Shown: positions 1-7,397 of the stretch, in pieces | How the letters are laid out: each line of letters starts with the position of its first letter | Position numbering within the stretch: the first letter of the stretch is position 1 | Assembly (NCBI GenBank): GCA_034926605.1 | Contig: JAYFQV010000002.1 | Coordinates: 124,001 to 188,000 of the forward strand | Origin: CALXXL01 sp034926605 | GTDB lineage: Bacteria > Verrucomicrobiota > Lentisphaeria > Victivallales > Victivallaceae | Length of the DNA: 64,000 nt | Reading direction: 5' to 3' | Notes under the pieces: model-generated | Databases searched by the model: none | What the model saw: only the letters and a program-made list of their open reading frames with translations | Told to the model about the DNA's origin: nothing | Program-made: the position numbers and the translations under genes

Positions 1-422
1 AGGCAATCCGGCAGCGAAGACTCCTCCACCGCCAGCGAATGATAGCGAACCGCCTTCAACGGCGAGGCTATCCCGGCAAAAATTCCTTTGCCGTCGTGCG
101 TCACTTCCGACAGTTTGCCGTGCATGATGCGCTTGGCCGACACCACCTTGCCTCCGAAAGCCTGTCCGATCGCCTGATGCCCCAAACATACCCCGAACAG
201 CGGCACCAGAGGCGCCGCCGCCTTGATAAGTTCCAACATGATCCCGGCGTTTTCCGGGCGGCTGGGACCGGGGGAAAGCACTATCGCCTCCGGGCGCATA
301 GCCAGCACCGCATCAACCGCGATCTCGTCATTTCGGGCAATCTCCAGCTCGCAGCCGAGCTGTTCGAAATACTGCACCAGATTGTAGGTGAACGAATCGT
401 AATTGTCGAGCATGAAAATCAT
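1..422 (-). CDS. trpG: anthranilate synthase component II / glutamine amidotransferase (partial)
   Basis: Supplies ammonia from glutamine to TrpE for anthranilate synthesis, the first step of tryptophan biosynthesis. The translation from the ATG at 422 opens MIFMLDNYDSFTYNLVQYF, the typical TrpG/PabA N-terminus. It continues with the oxyanion strand LSPGPSRPENAG and the nucleophile elbow GVCLGHQAIGQAFGG, where the Cys is the catalytic thiol; MHGK and RYHSLAVEE follow. The gene runs off the left end of the window after about 140 of the usual 190 residues, so the catalytic His-Glu pair is not seen. A GTG at 428, in frame and overlapping the trpE stop, is an alternative start. It lies 2 bp after trpE and is almost certainly co-transcribed with it under the trp attenuator. 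PabA is a near-identical family; the trpE partner and Trp-rich leader favour TrpG. Confidence 0.93.
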   Translation of the reverse strand, partial: MIFMLDNYDSFTYNLVQYFEQLGCELEIARNDEIAVDAVLAMRPEAIVLSPGPSRPENAGIMLELIKAAAPLVPLFGVCLGHQAIGQAFGGKVVSAKRIMHGKLSEVTHDGKGIFAGIASPLKAVRYHSLAVEESSLPDC

Positions 423-424
423 TT

Positions 425-1912
425 TCACTTCTCCAGGGAGTTGAGGTCCAAACCGTTGGCGGCGAGTTCGATCGCCTTGCGGATCGCCGCGGACTTGTTG
501 CGGCACTCCTCGTTTTCGGCCGCGGGATCGGAATCGAACACGATGCCCGCCCCGACCTGTACCGTAATTTTGCCGTCATGGATACTCAGCGTGCGTATGG
601 TGATCGCCAGATCCATGTTGCCGGAATAACTGAAATACCCGGCCGCCCCGCCGTAAGCGTTGCGCGGCGAGCCTTCGAGTTCGTGGATCAGCTCCATCGC
701 GCGCACCTTGGGCGCACCGGAAAGCGTACCGGCCGGAAAGGCCGACCGCAGCAGCTCGAACGGCCCCACCCCTTCGCGCGGGAGCGCCTCGATCGAGGAA
801 ACCAGATGCATCACATGCGAATAGCGTTCTACCGTCATGAACTCCTTGAGCTGCACGCTGCCGGACAGCGCGATGCGGCCGAGGTCGTTTCGGCCGAGAT
901 CCACCAGCATCAGATGTTCGGCGCGCTCCTTTTCGGAGTTCAGCATCTCGTCGGCGAAGGCGCGGTCGGCGGCGGCGTCCTTGCCGCGCGGACGGGTGCC
1001 GGCAATCGGCCGCAGGATGGCAACGTGATTTTCGAGCTTGCACAGCGTCTCCGGCGAGGAACCGATCAGCGTCACACCGGGAAACTTCATGAAAAATGTG
1101 TAGGGAGAGGGGTTTATTGCGCGAAGCGCACGATACAGGGAAAGCGGCTCAACCGTAAGGTCGGCTTGGAATTTCTGGGACAGCACCACCTGAATGGCCT
1201 CACCCTGCCGGATGTACTCGCGGGCCTTCTCCACCATATGCATGTACTTTTCACGTCCGGTCACCGCAACCAGTTCCGGCATCGCGCACTTTTTAGCTTC
1301 CGGAGCGTGGGCCGGGGCCGCAGCGCGATGGTAAATCGCCTCGATGCGGGCGGCCGCGTCCTCATAGGCGGCAACCGCGGTCGGATACTCACCGGGCCGG
1401 ACACAGACAACCACGCTGATGGCGTGCTGCTGATTGTCGAACACAATCACTTCGTCGGTCAGCATAAACGCAGACTCCGGCTGTTCCGGCGCCTCCGCCG
1501 GCAAGGGCAGCTTCTCGAACTGGTTGACCGTCTCGTAACCCAGAAATCCCACCGCGCCACCGAACAACGGCGGCAACTCCGGCGGCGCATATACCTTGTG
1601 TACCTCCACAAATTGCCGCAACGCATCCAGCGGCCTGCCGGACGGCGAGGCAAGCTCGCGCTTCCCGGCGGCATCCGCCAAATAAGCCTTGCCATACTCG
1701 ATGGTGAACAAGCCGCGCGGATTCAAGCCGAGAAACGAATACCGGCCGAACCGTTCCGGGGTCTCCACGCTCTCAAGCAGAAAAACCGCATCCTCTTCCG
1801 TGAATTTCGCCAACATCGAAACCGGGGTCTCGGCGTCGGCGATGAACTTTCGGTGCACCGGAATCAACTCGTATTCCGCCGCCAGCTTTTTGAACTCCTC
1901 AAAACTCAACAT
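425..1912 (-). CDS. trpE: anthranilate synthase component I
   Basis: Converts chorismate plus ammonia (from TrpG) to anthranilate. The protein has 495 residues. Near the N-terminus the sequence LLESVETPERFGRYSFLG matches the LLES...S element that binds feedback-inhibiting tryptophan in TrpE. The chorismate-binding domain shows PSPYTFFMKFPG, LIGSSPETL, IAGTRPRG, LVDLGRNDLGR, GTLSGAPKVRAMELI and VQVGAGIVFDSDP, the full active-site series of the family. The ATG at 1912 is chosen because AAAGGAG sits about 10 bases upstream; an in-frame codon nine residues earlier would begin inside the terminator loop region. The gene is preceded by a leader peptide gene and an intrinsic terminator, so it is probably controlled by Trp attenuation. 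PabB or a bifunctional enzyme is less likely given the LLES motif and the leader. Confidence 0.95.
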   Translation of the reverse strand: MLSFEEFKKLAAEYELIPVHRKFIADAETPVSMLAKFTEEDAVFLLESVETPERFGRYSFLGLNPRGLFTIEYGKAYLADAAGKRELASPSGRPLDALRQFVEVHKVYAPPELPPLFGGAVGFLGYETVNQFEKLPLPAEAPEQPESAFMLTDEVIVFDNQQHAISVVVCVRPGEYPTAVAAYEDAAARIEAIYHRAAAPAHAPEAKKCAMPELVAVTGREKYMHMVEKAREYIRQGEAIQVVLSQKFQADLTVEPLSLYRALRAINPSPYTFFMKFPGVTLIGSSPETLCKLENHVAILRPIAGTRPRGKDAAADRAFADEMLNSEKERAEHLMLVDLGRNDLGRIALSGSVQLKEFMTVERYSHVMHLVSSIEALPREGVGPFELLRSAFPAGTLSGAPKVRAMELIHELEGSPRNAYGGAAGYFSYSGNMDLAITIRTLSIHDGKITVQVGAGIVFDSDPAAENEECRNKSAAIRKAIELAANGLDLNSLEK

Positions 1913-1937
1913 TTTTTCTTTTCTCCTTTCCGGGCAC

Positions 1938-1976
1938 AAAAAAAGCGGGTCGATCCTTTTTTCGGATTCAACCCGC
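1938..1976 (-). terminator. trp attenuator: intrinsic terminator and antiterminator in the trpE leader
   Basis: On the minus strand an arm GCGGGTTGAATCC (1976-1964) and an arm GGATCGACCCGC (1956-1945) form a GC-rich stem around an A-rich loop, followed at once by seven T (1944-1938). This intrinsic terminator sits between the trp promoter and the trpE ribosome-binding site. The 5' arm overlaps GGCGGG (1977-1972), which can instead pair with CCCGCC (2052-2047) located just after the Trp codons of the leader peptide. The two structures are mutually exclusive, as expected for ribosome-mediated attenuation. Confidence 0.85.
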
Positions 1977-2022
1977 CCAAGCTCGGTATTTTTATAAAAA
2001 TATTGTGATTATAATCAGCCTT

Positions 2023-2106
2023 TTAAACAACAATATCCCGGGCCTCGGCGGGCTTTCGCCAGCACCAACGCCAACCTGGATTGAGAATATTGCCATTAAA
2101 AAACAC
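2023..2106 (-). CDS. trpL: trp operon leader peptide
   Basis: A 27-codon reading frame begins with GTG at 2106 and ends with TAA at 2023. GGAG lies seven bases before the GTG. The peptide ends NPGWRWCWRKPAEARDIVV, with three Trp codons within five. This is the hallmark of a tryptophan leader peptide. The stop codon is 46 bases before the terminator arm, and the segment right after the Trp codons carries the antiterminator strand CCCGCC. When charged tRNA-Trp is scarce, a ribosome stalled on these codons would leave CCCGCC free to pair with GGCGGG and allow trpE transcription. The gene is too short for ordinary gene callers. Start and function are inferred from sequence only. Confidence 0.82.
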   Translation of the reverse strand: MFFNGNILNPGWRWCWRKPAEARDIVV

Positions 2107-2132
2107 TTTATAACTCCATTTCTGTTTGTCAT

Positions 2133-2161
2133 AAGATACCACGGCGTAAACCGATTTGCAA
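2133..2161 (-). promoter_or_regulatory. trp operon promoter
   Basis: Minus-strand TTGCAA (2161-2156), a 17-bp spacer and TATCTT (2138-2133). Initiation about 7 bp downstream would give a short leader that begins just before the GGAG of the leader peptide. It stands back to back with the hpt promoter, the two -35 boxes being 9 bp apart. Confidence 0.6.
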
Positions 2162-2170
2162 GCCCCGGAG

Positions 2171-2199
2171 TTGAAAAAAAATAAAAAAAGCGCTATATT
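2171..2199 (+). promoter_or_regulatory. hpt promoter
   Basis: TTGAAA (2171-2176), a 17-bp spacer and TATATT (2194-2199), near-consensus for the housekeeping sigma factor. Only nine bases separate the -10 box from the hpt ATG, and no Shine-Dalgarno sequence is present, so the transcript would be leaderless or nearly so. Confidence 0.65.
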
Positions 2200-2208
2200 A
2201 CCTTCACC

Positions 2209-2721
2209 ATGAAAATAAAAAGCCTTATCGAACAACCCAAAATCGCGGCGCGCTGCGCCGAATTGGGAACGGAAATATCCAGCTTCTACCGGGGCCGCCA
2301 GCTGACGGTAGTGGCACTGCTGAACGGTGGAATGATTTTTGCTTCCGATCTAGTCCGCCATATCGACCTTCCGCTGGAACTCGACGCGCTTGCGGCCGCA
2401 AGTTATGCCGGCGACGCCTCCACCGGCGAGGTAATTTTCCGCGGGGGACTCAAACGGCCGATTCGCGGTCGCGACGTGCTGGTGGTGGATGACGTGCTGG
2501 ACTCCGGCCTTTCCATGCACCGGACGATGGAATTGCTGAAAGCGCTCGAACCAGCTTCCATCCGCAGCTGCGTGCTGCTTGAAAAAGAAAGAACCCACTC
2601 AGGCTGCACCAACTGCGACTGGGTGGGTTTTAAGATTCCCGATGTTTACGTGGTCGGCTGCGGCCTCGACTCCAACGAGCTGTACCGCAACCTGCCGTTC
2701 GTGGGCGTGGTGGAGCCGTAA
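2209..2721 (+). CDS. hpt: hypoxanthine phosphoribosyltransferase
   Basis: Purine salvage enzyme that joins hypoxanthine or guanine to PRPP. At 170 residues it has the normal family length. The PRPP-binding loop VLVVDDVLDSGLSM lies at residues 90-103, preceded by the PPi loop region VVALLNGGMIFASDL and followed by the usual C-terminal VGFKIPDVYVVGCGLD and LYRNLPFVGVV. The ATG at 2209 has no ribosome-binding site and is nine bases after a strong -10 box, so translation is probably leaderless. It is divergent from the trp leader and ends one base before the convergent gene at 2722. Xanthine phosphoribosyltransferase is a less likely alternative. Confidence 0.93.
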   Translation: MKIKSLIEQPKIAARCAELGTEISSFYRGRQLTVVALLNGGMIFASDLVRHIDLPLELDALAAASYAGDASTGEVIFRGGLKRPIRGRDVLVVDDVLDSGLSMHRTMELLKALEPASIRSCVLLEKERTHSGCTNCDWVGFKIPDVYVVGCGLDSNELYRNLPFVGVVEP

Positions 2722-5382
2722 CTATTCCGTTTCCAAAACCACCGCCTTGAACAGGTCGTACTCGACTTCGGTGACGTTTCCGTTGTAGGTTATTTTCGCG
2801 GTCTTCGGCTTTTCCTCGTTCATATAGTCGAGCAAAAACACCACGATGTGGCCTAGCGCGTTGCGCTGAATGCTGGCCACCGTGCCATAGGGAGCCTCAA
2901 CCTTGACCGGTGCCTCGTCTGCAACCGGACGCAGTACCGCAAGCAGCCTCTCGCGGATATCGGGGGCAATCAGCCCGGCCAGCGAACAATTCGGCACGCC
3001 GTCGACCACCTTGCCTATCGCGGACTGCGGAATCCGCACCACCCGCTCACCGGAGATTTTCCATTCGCGCGGACGGAACCACTCGTCGCGGGTTCCGGAA
3101 CTTCCGGTCACGATCAGGGTGCCGCCGTTCTCAACATACTCTTCGAGCAGCGCAATCTCATCGTCGGAAAGGCACTCGGCGTCCGCCAGCACCATGGCCT
3201 CATAGCGCGGGCAGCCCGGGGAGTCCAGCGTTTCGACGTAGCGCACGTCGCACGGAACAGTGCGGCCGGCGATCTCGGAATAAAGCGAAGTCTGTTCCAG
3301 GAAGTATGGAACGTTGCGCCCCTGATCGGCCGCCAGCGCGCTCAGCGTGCGCCGTGAAATCAGCAATGCAACCGGGTTCAGCGACTCGCGCTCGGCAAGT
3401 TCAAGCCCGAGCACCTCGGCATCCGCGAATACCTTGCAGGCGGTGCGCCAGTAGTAGGGGTTCCAGTTGTTGAGCAAATCGGCGCCGCGATCATCCATCG
3501 CCAGCGCGTTCCCGCCCTGCGGCCAGAACGCGTTGGGGTCGCGGTACTTGTCAAAATACATCAGCGTCCAGACCTGGATACCGTCGGCCCATAACACGCC
3601 GTGATAGAAGCTGCGCGCCAGATTGCGTGGCGCCCGGCAACTGTACCCGGCACCGGGCCACATCAAAGCACGGCCCAGTGCGGCATTGTTCAGCAACTGC
3701 ATCGAAACCGATTCGCGAATCGAGCCGTTGTCGTACAGATCGGTCCCAACCAGCGGCAGCACGCCGCAGGTCTCGTAATTGGCCGCGGCGGGATTCACCG
3801 CGGTGTTCATGTCCTGGATCACCGGTGAGCACAACTCGCCGGCCAACCCGCAAGCTTCCGCCGCTTTCAGGTAGTGCCGGGCCATGAATTGCGACTTGAA
3901 CTGCTGGTATTCCATAAAAGCGGCCCACTCGTCCGGATTTGACGGCGCGGCATCGGTCGGCGTATCCGGCAGCGGTTTCAATCCGTGGGCAGCCAGTACC
4001 GGGTTGCGCGTGGCGGCATATTCACGCCAGGCGGCCATCAGCGCGGCGTTGTCCGCCAACTTGCCATAGGCGGCGGTATCCTCGATGACCGGCTCGTCGA
4101 CTTGAATGCCGATCCAGTTCGAGATTTCCCGCAGCGGCGCCACAAACTTGGCGTTGTCCGCCTCAAGCTGGCTCTCGCGGCCGAAATAAGTGGTGGAAAT
4201 GAAATCGCCGTTTTCATAGGTCTTGTCCACCGCCCAAACCGAGAACGGCACCGTGGTATATTTGTCCAGCTCCTTCAACGTCTCCATGACTTCCGGACGG
4301 CCGCCGGGGCGGGTGACGTATATGCTGTACATGTTCGCATGAGCCTCGCCGGCCATTTTCCCGAGCCGTTCGTAGCTGTAATTGAATCCGGGATACTTGG
4401 GGCCGTTGCGCCGGGTGTCGTTTATGTCGATCGCCAATATAAACGTGCCGGGGTCGAGCATCTGTTCCTTGGATGAGCGCGGTTTGTAAACCAGGCCTTC
4501 GCAGAGCTTCTTCGACTCCGCGATAAATTCCTTTTCGCGACCGGCGGCCTCGGCGTTCCACGCGGCTATGTCGGCGGCGAACGTATCAAGTTCGGCGGCC
4601 AGCACGGGATCGCCCCCCGCCGGCACCGGCGGCATCGCTAGATATTCGGCCTTGACCGGAAACTCGGCAAACCCTATCCCCTGCTTCGGGAACGGGTTGC
4701 GTCCCTCGAACACTTTGTTGCCGTGAATCATTATACGCACCGGGATTGCGGGACCTCCCTTGTCGCAATCCATGCCCGAAACCTTCAACACCGGATTGCC
4801 GGCCGGCAGCGGATTCGGCAGCGGAAACTCGGAAACGCCCATGTAGGCGGTGGACTGGCGGGCATAGACGAAAATGCTCGCATGCTTTCCGCCTTTGCCG
4901 TTATTATATGCCGGGTTGTAAACGCAGTGGCTGAAACTTTTGACCGGAATCATCACAGTGGTGCCGTCCGGCCATACCAGTTCGAATGAACAAAATCCGA
5001 GCCAGTCGTAATACGAAATCGGGGCGTCGACCAGGTTTTCGACCGCCACGGTATAACACTCTATCGGCCGTTCCAGCATCAGCCGTCTGCGCAACGCCGC
5101 ACGGCGGTTTTCCAGCCCGATAAAGCCGTCGAACAGCTCTTTATCGAGGGCTTCCCCTTTTGCTATAAGATCTTCCGGTATGTCCCGCCCCTGACGCTTG
5201 GCCTCGGCCAGGTCCCAGCGGGCCACGTCCAAAGGCTGGCCGTTGTTCTCGTATGCCATATCCAGCGCATGGCCGGCTTCGCCGTAACGATAGAGGTTGG
5301 CTTTGTACGACACGTCCTTCGGCTCCGCGGCAAACAGCAGCACGCCCCCCAGCGCGGCCGACAACATACCCAGATACTTCAT
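2722..5382 (-). CDS. secreted glycosidase-like protein with beta-galactosidase-type trimerisation domain
   Basis: A protein of 886 residues starting with a signal peptide (MKYLGMLSAALGGVLLFA, then AEP). ATG at 5382 is chosen because GGAG stands six bases upstream; two TTG codons precede it. The middle part reads like a TIM barrel, with IGIQVDEPVIED at about residue 440 as a possible acidic active-site strand and AWREYAATRNP following, as in GH42-like enzymes. The C-terminal third contains CDVRYVETLDSP, YEAMVLADAECLSDDEIALLEEYVENGGTLIVTG, which is the glutamine-amidotransferase-like trimerisation fold found after GH42 barrels. No exact family is recognised and the catalytic residues are not proven. 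It probably acts on polysaccharide outside the cytoplasm. It is a single gene ending against hpt. Confidence 0.6.
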   Translation of the reverse strand: MKYLGMLSAALGGVLLFAAEPKDVSYKANLYRYGEAGHALDMAYENNGQPLDVARWDLAEAKRQGRDIPEDLIAKGEALDKELFDGFIGLENRRAALRRRLMLERPIECYTVAVENLVDAPISYYDWLGFCSFELVWPDGTTVMIPVKSFSHCVYNPAYNNGKGGKHASIFVYARQSTAYMGVSEFPLPNPLPAGNPVLKVSGMDCDKGGPAIPVRIMIHGNKVFEGRNPFPKQGIGFAEFPVKAEYLAMPPVPAGGDPVLAAELDTFAADIAAWNAEAAGREKEFIAESKKLCEGLVYKPRSSKEQMLDPGTFILAIDINDTRRNGPKYPGFNYSYERLGKMAGEAHANMYSIYVTRPGGRPEVMETLKELDKYTTVPFSVWAVDKTYENGDFISTTYFGRESQLEADNAKFVAPLREISNWIGIQVDEPVIEDTAAYGKLADNAALMAAWREYAATRNPVLAAHGLKPLPDTPTDAAPSNPDEWAAFMEYQQFKSQFMARHYLKAAEACGLAGELCSPVIQDMNTAVNPAAANYETCGVLPLVGTDLYDNGSIRESVSMQLLNNAALGRALMWPGAGYSCRAPRNLARSFYHGVLWADGIQVWTLMYFDKYRDPNAFWPQGGNALAMDDRGADLLNNWNPYYWRTACKVFADAEVLGLELAERESLNPVALLISRRTLSALAADQGRNVPYFLEQTSLYSEIAGRTVPCDVRYVETLDSPGCPRYEAMVLADAECLSDDEIALLEEYVENGGTLIVTGSSGTRDEWFRPREWKISGERVVRIPQSAIGKVVDGVPNCSLAGLIAPDIRERLLAVLRPVADEAPVKVEAPYGTVASIQRNALGHIVVFLLDYMNEEKPKTAKITYNGNVTEVEYDLFKAVVLETE

Positions 5383-5409
5383 CAACAACTCCTTTGTTAA
5401 TTTGCATAT

Positions 5410-5438
5410 ACTTTAGCCCGCCTTAACGTACATTTCAA
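5410..5438 (-). promoter_or_regulatory. promoter of the glycosidase-like gene
   Basis: Minus-strand TTGAAA (5438-5433), 17-bp spacer, TAAAGT (5415-5410); GGAG and the ATG at 5382 follow about 20-30 bases later. The stretch 5440-5535 between this promoter and the pilus promoter holds no gene that can be supported. Confidence 0.5.
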
Positions 5439-5535
5439 CCGCCCGGGAACAAAAAAAAATGTATTTGGGTCTAATGGTAAAGCGCGAGGGAAAGTCCGGT
5501 GCCGATGACGGCCATCCATCGCGGTTTGCGTGGAA

Positions 5536-5599
5536 TTTAGCGTTTTTTTAGCCCGGCGCCGTCGAAATAACTTGCAATTTCCGAGAAAAACGCTAAAGT
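5536..5599 (+). promoter_or_regulatory. pilus operon promoter region with a 12-bp inverted repeat
   Basis: TTGCAA (5572-5577), a 16-bp spacer and TAAAGT (5594-5599) form a plausible promoter for the pilB operon. A perfect 12-bp inverted repeat flanks it: TTTAGCGTTTTT at 5536-5547 and AAAAACGCTAAA at 5586-5597. The right arm covers the -10 box, so this may be an operator or a looped repressor site. A second possible -10, TATAAT at 5615-5620, has no good -35. Confidence 0.4.
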
Positions 5600-5639
5600 T
5601 TTATTTTGTAGTAATATAATCGCAAACAAGGAGCTTAAC

Positions 5640-7364
5640 GTGGCCAGAGATAACCACTATATTCTGGAACTGCTGATGGAAAACGGCCTGCTCACAAAGG
5701 AACAGGCCGACACCGCGGTCGAGTATGCCAAAAACCACAGCAACGAAGAACAGCACATCGAGCCGGTCGATGCGATAAAGACGCTCAAATACGTTTCCGA
5801 GGATGATTACCTGCAAACCCTCGCCGCCGCGTACGGCATGGAAATAATCGACCTCAACAACTATGACATTCCCGAAGAGGTGCTGGCCGCCCTGACCTCC
5901 GACCTGGTCAATACCTATCACGTGATCCCCGTGATGCGCCACGACGAAACGCTGACCGTGGCGATGAGCGACCCGACCGACATGGATACCCTCGACTCTC
6001 TGCGCTATCTGCTGAACCAGGACGTCGACGCGGTGATCGCGCCGAGAGACCAGATCCAGCGTGTTATCGATCGCCACTACCACACCCTTGCCGACACCAT
6101 GTCGCAGTTCATGGGCGATCTTCAAGCCACCACGGCCGGCACCGGGCAGGCAATCGGCGCGCTGGCCGGCACCAAGGAAACGTATTCCGACGACGAAGCC
6201 TCGGTGGGCCGGCTGGTGTCGCTGATCATCACCGAAGCGCATAACATGCGCGCGTCCGATATTCACCTTGAGCCGATGGAAAAAGACTACCGTGTCCGCT
6301 ACCGCATCGACGGCGTGCTGCACAAAATGGAATCTCCGCCCAAGTTTTTGCAGGCCAGCCTTACCAGCCGCCTGAAAATCATGGCCCGTATGGACATCAC
6401 CGAAAAACGCATTCCGCAGGACGGCCGTATCCAGATATCCGTGGGCGATCGCGACCTCGACCTCCGCGTCTCCGACATCCCCACCACCCACGGCGAAAGC
6501 ATCGTGATGCGTATTCTGGACAAAGCCAGCATCCAGTTGGATATCCCCAAGCTGGGTTTCTTTGCCGACGACCTCGAGCTCGTCCAGAAAATCATCAACT
6601 TCCCGGACGGCATCTTCCTGGTGACCGGGCCGACCGGTTCCGGCAAAACCACCAGTTTGTATGCGTTCCTCAACTCGATCAACACCGTGGCCCGCAAGAT
6701 CATCACGGTTGAAGACCCGGTGGAATACCTGCTTCCCGGTATCAACCAGGTACAGGTGGACCGCTCGGTGGACATGACTTTCGCCGCGGCGCTGCGTTCG
6801 ATGCTGCGTCAGGCGCCCAACATCATCATGGTCGGTGAAATCCGCGACCTCGAAACCGCCGAAATCGCCATCAACGCCGCGCTCACCGGCCACTTGGTCT
6901 TCAGTACCCTGCATACCAATGACGCGCCCGGCGCGATCACCCGTTTGGTGGACATGGGCGTGCAGCCGTTCCTGGTGGCCTCCTCGGTGCGCGCCGTCAT
7001 GGCGCAGCGGCTGTTGCGCCGCGTCTGCAAATACTGCATGCATGAAGTGCAGCCCACCCCGATGGAGATCCGGCTGCTCGGGTTGCCCAAGGATTATGTG
7101 GAAAACCGCAAGTTCTACAAGGGAGCCGGTTGTGAACGCTGCGGTCACACCGGATACAAGGGACGTATCGGCATATATGAGATTTTTTCGGTCTCTCCGG
7201 ACATCGCCAGCCTGATCTTCCAGAACCAGAGCGGTTCGGCGATCCGCGAGGCGGCGCGCCGCAACGGCATGCGTACCCTGCGCGACGACGCCGTGCGCAA
7301 GGCCGAAGCCGGTATTTCCACCTTGGAAGAGGTGATCCGCGTGACCATGATGGACGAAGCGTAA
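5640..7364 (+). CDS. pilB: type IV pilus assembly / type II secretion ATPase (PilB/GspE), copy 1
   Basis: Cytoplasmic hexameric ATPase that powers pilus (or pseudopilus) extension. It has 574 residues. The N-terminal GspE-N domain is followed by RASDIHLEPMEKDYRVRYRIDG, the Walker A loop GPTGSGKTTS near residue 330, ITVEDPVEY (Asp box), Walker B IIMVGEIRDLETAEIA, and the His box TGHLVFSTLHTNDAPGAITRL. A zinc tetracysteine motif (CKYC near 463, CERCGHTGYKGR near 500) closes it. The start is GTG at 5640, with AAGGAG six bases upstream. It is the first gene of a run with a second PilB-type ATPase, PilT and PilC. Sequence alone does not decide between pilus and type II secretion; the neighbouring pilT favours a pilus. 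Confidence 0.93.
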   Translation: MARDNHYILELLMENGLLTKEQADTAVEYAKNHSNEEQHIEPVDAIKTLKYVSEDDYLQTLAAAYGMEIIDLNNYDIPEEVLAALTSDLVNTYHVIPVMRHDETLTVAMSDPTDMDTLDSLRYLLNQDVDAVIAPRDQIQRVIDRHYHTLADTMSQFMGDLQATTAGTGQAIGALAGTKETYSDDEASVGRLVSLIITEAHNMRASDIHLEPMEKDYRVRYRIDGVLHKMESPPKFLQASLTSRLKIMARMDITEKRIPQDGRIQISVGDRDLDLRVSDIPTTHGESIVMRILDKASIQLDIPKLGFFADDLELVQKIINFPDGIFLVTGPTGSGKTTSLYAFLNSINTVARKIITVEDPVEYLLPGINQVQVDRSVDMTFAAALRSMLRQAPNIIMVGEIRDLETAEIAINAALTGHLVFSTLHTNDAPGAITRLVDMGVQPFLVASSVRAVMAQRLLRRVCKYCMHEVQPTPMEIRLLGLPKDYVENRKFYKGAGCERCGHTGYKGRIGIYEIFSVSPDIASLIFQNQSGSAIREAARRNGMRTLRDDAVRKAEAGISTLEEVIRVTMMDEA

Positions 7365-7397
7365 ATTAATGAATTCAAGATAAGGATACTATAAGCT

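Noticed and set aside
578..2008. 476-codon open frame antisense to trpE
   Set aside because: It overlaps the whole of trpE and the attenuator. Its composition is Arg/His/Gly-rich, as expected of a shadow frame.
5461..5540. GAGGGAAAGTCCGGTGCC resembles the start of RNase P RNA or part of a cobalamin riboswitch
   Set aside because: The remaining conserved elements are missing, and the space before the next gene is too short for RNase P RNA. No cobalamin gene is adjacent.
5601..7148. 515-codon open frame antisense to pilB
   Set aside because: It mirrors the high-GC third positions of pilB. It is His/Val/Gly-rich with no domain pattern, while pilB is certain.
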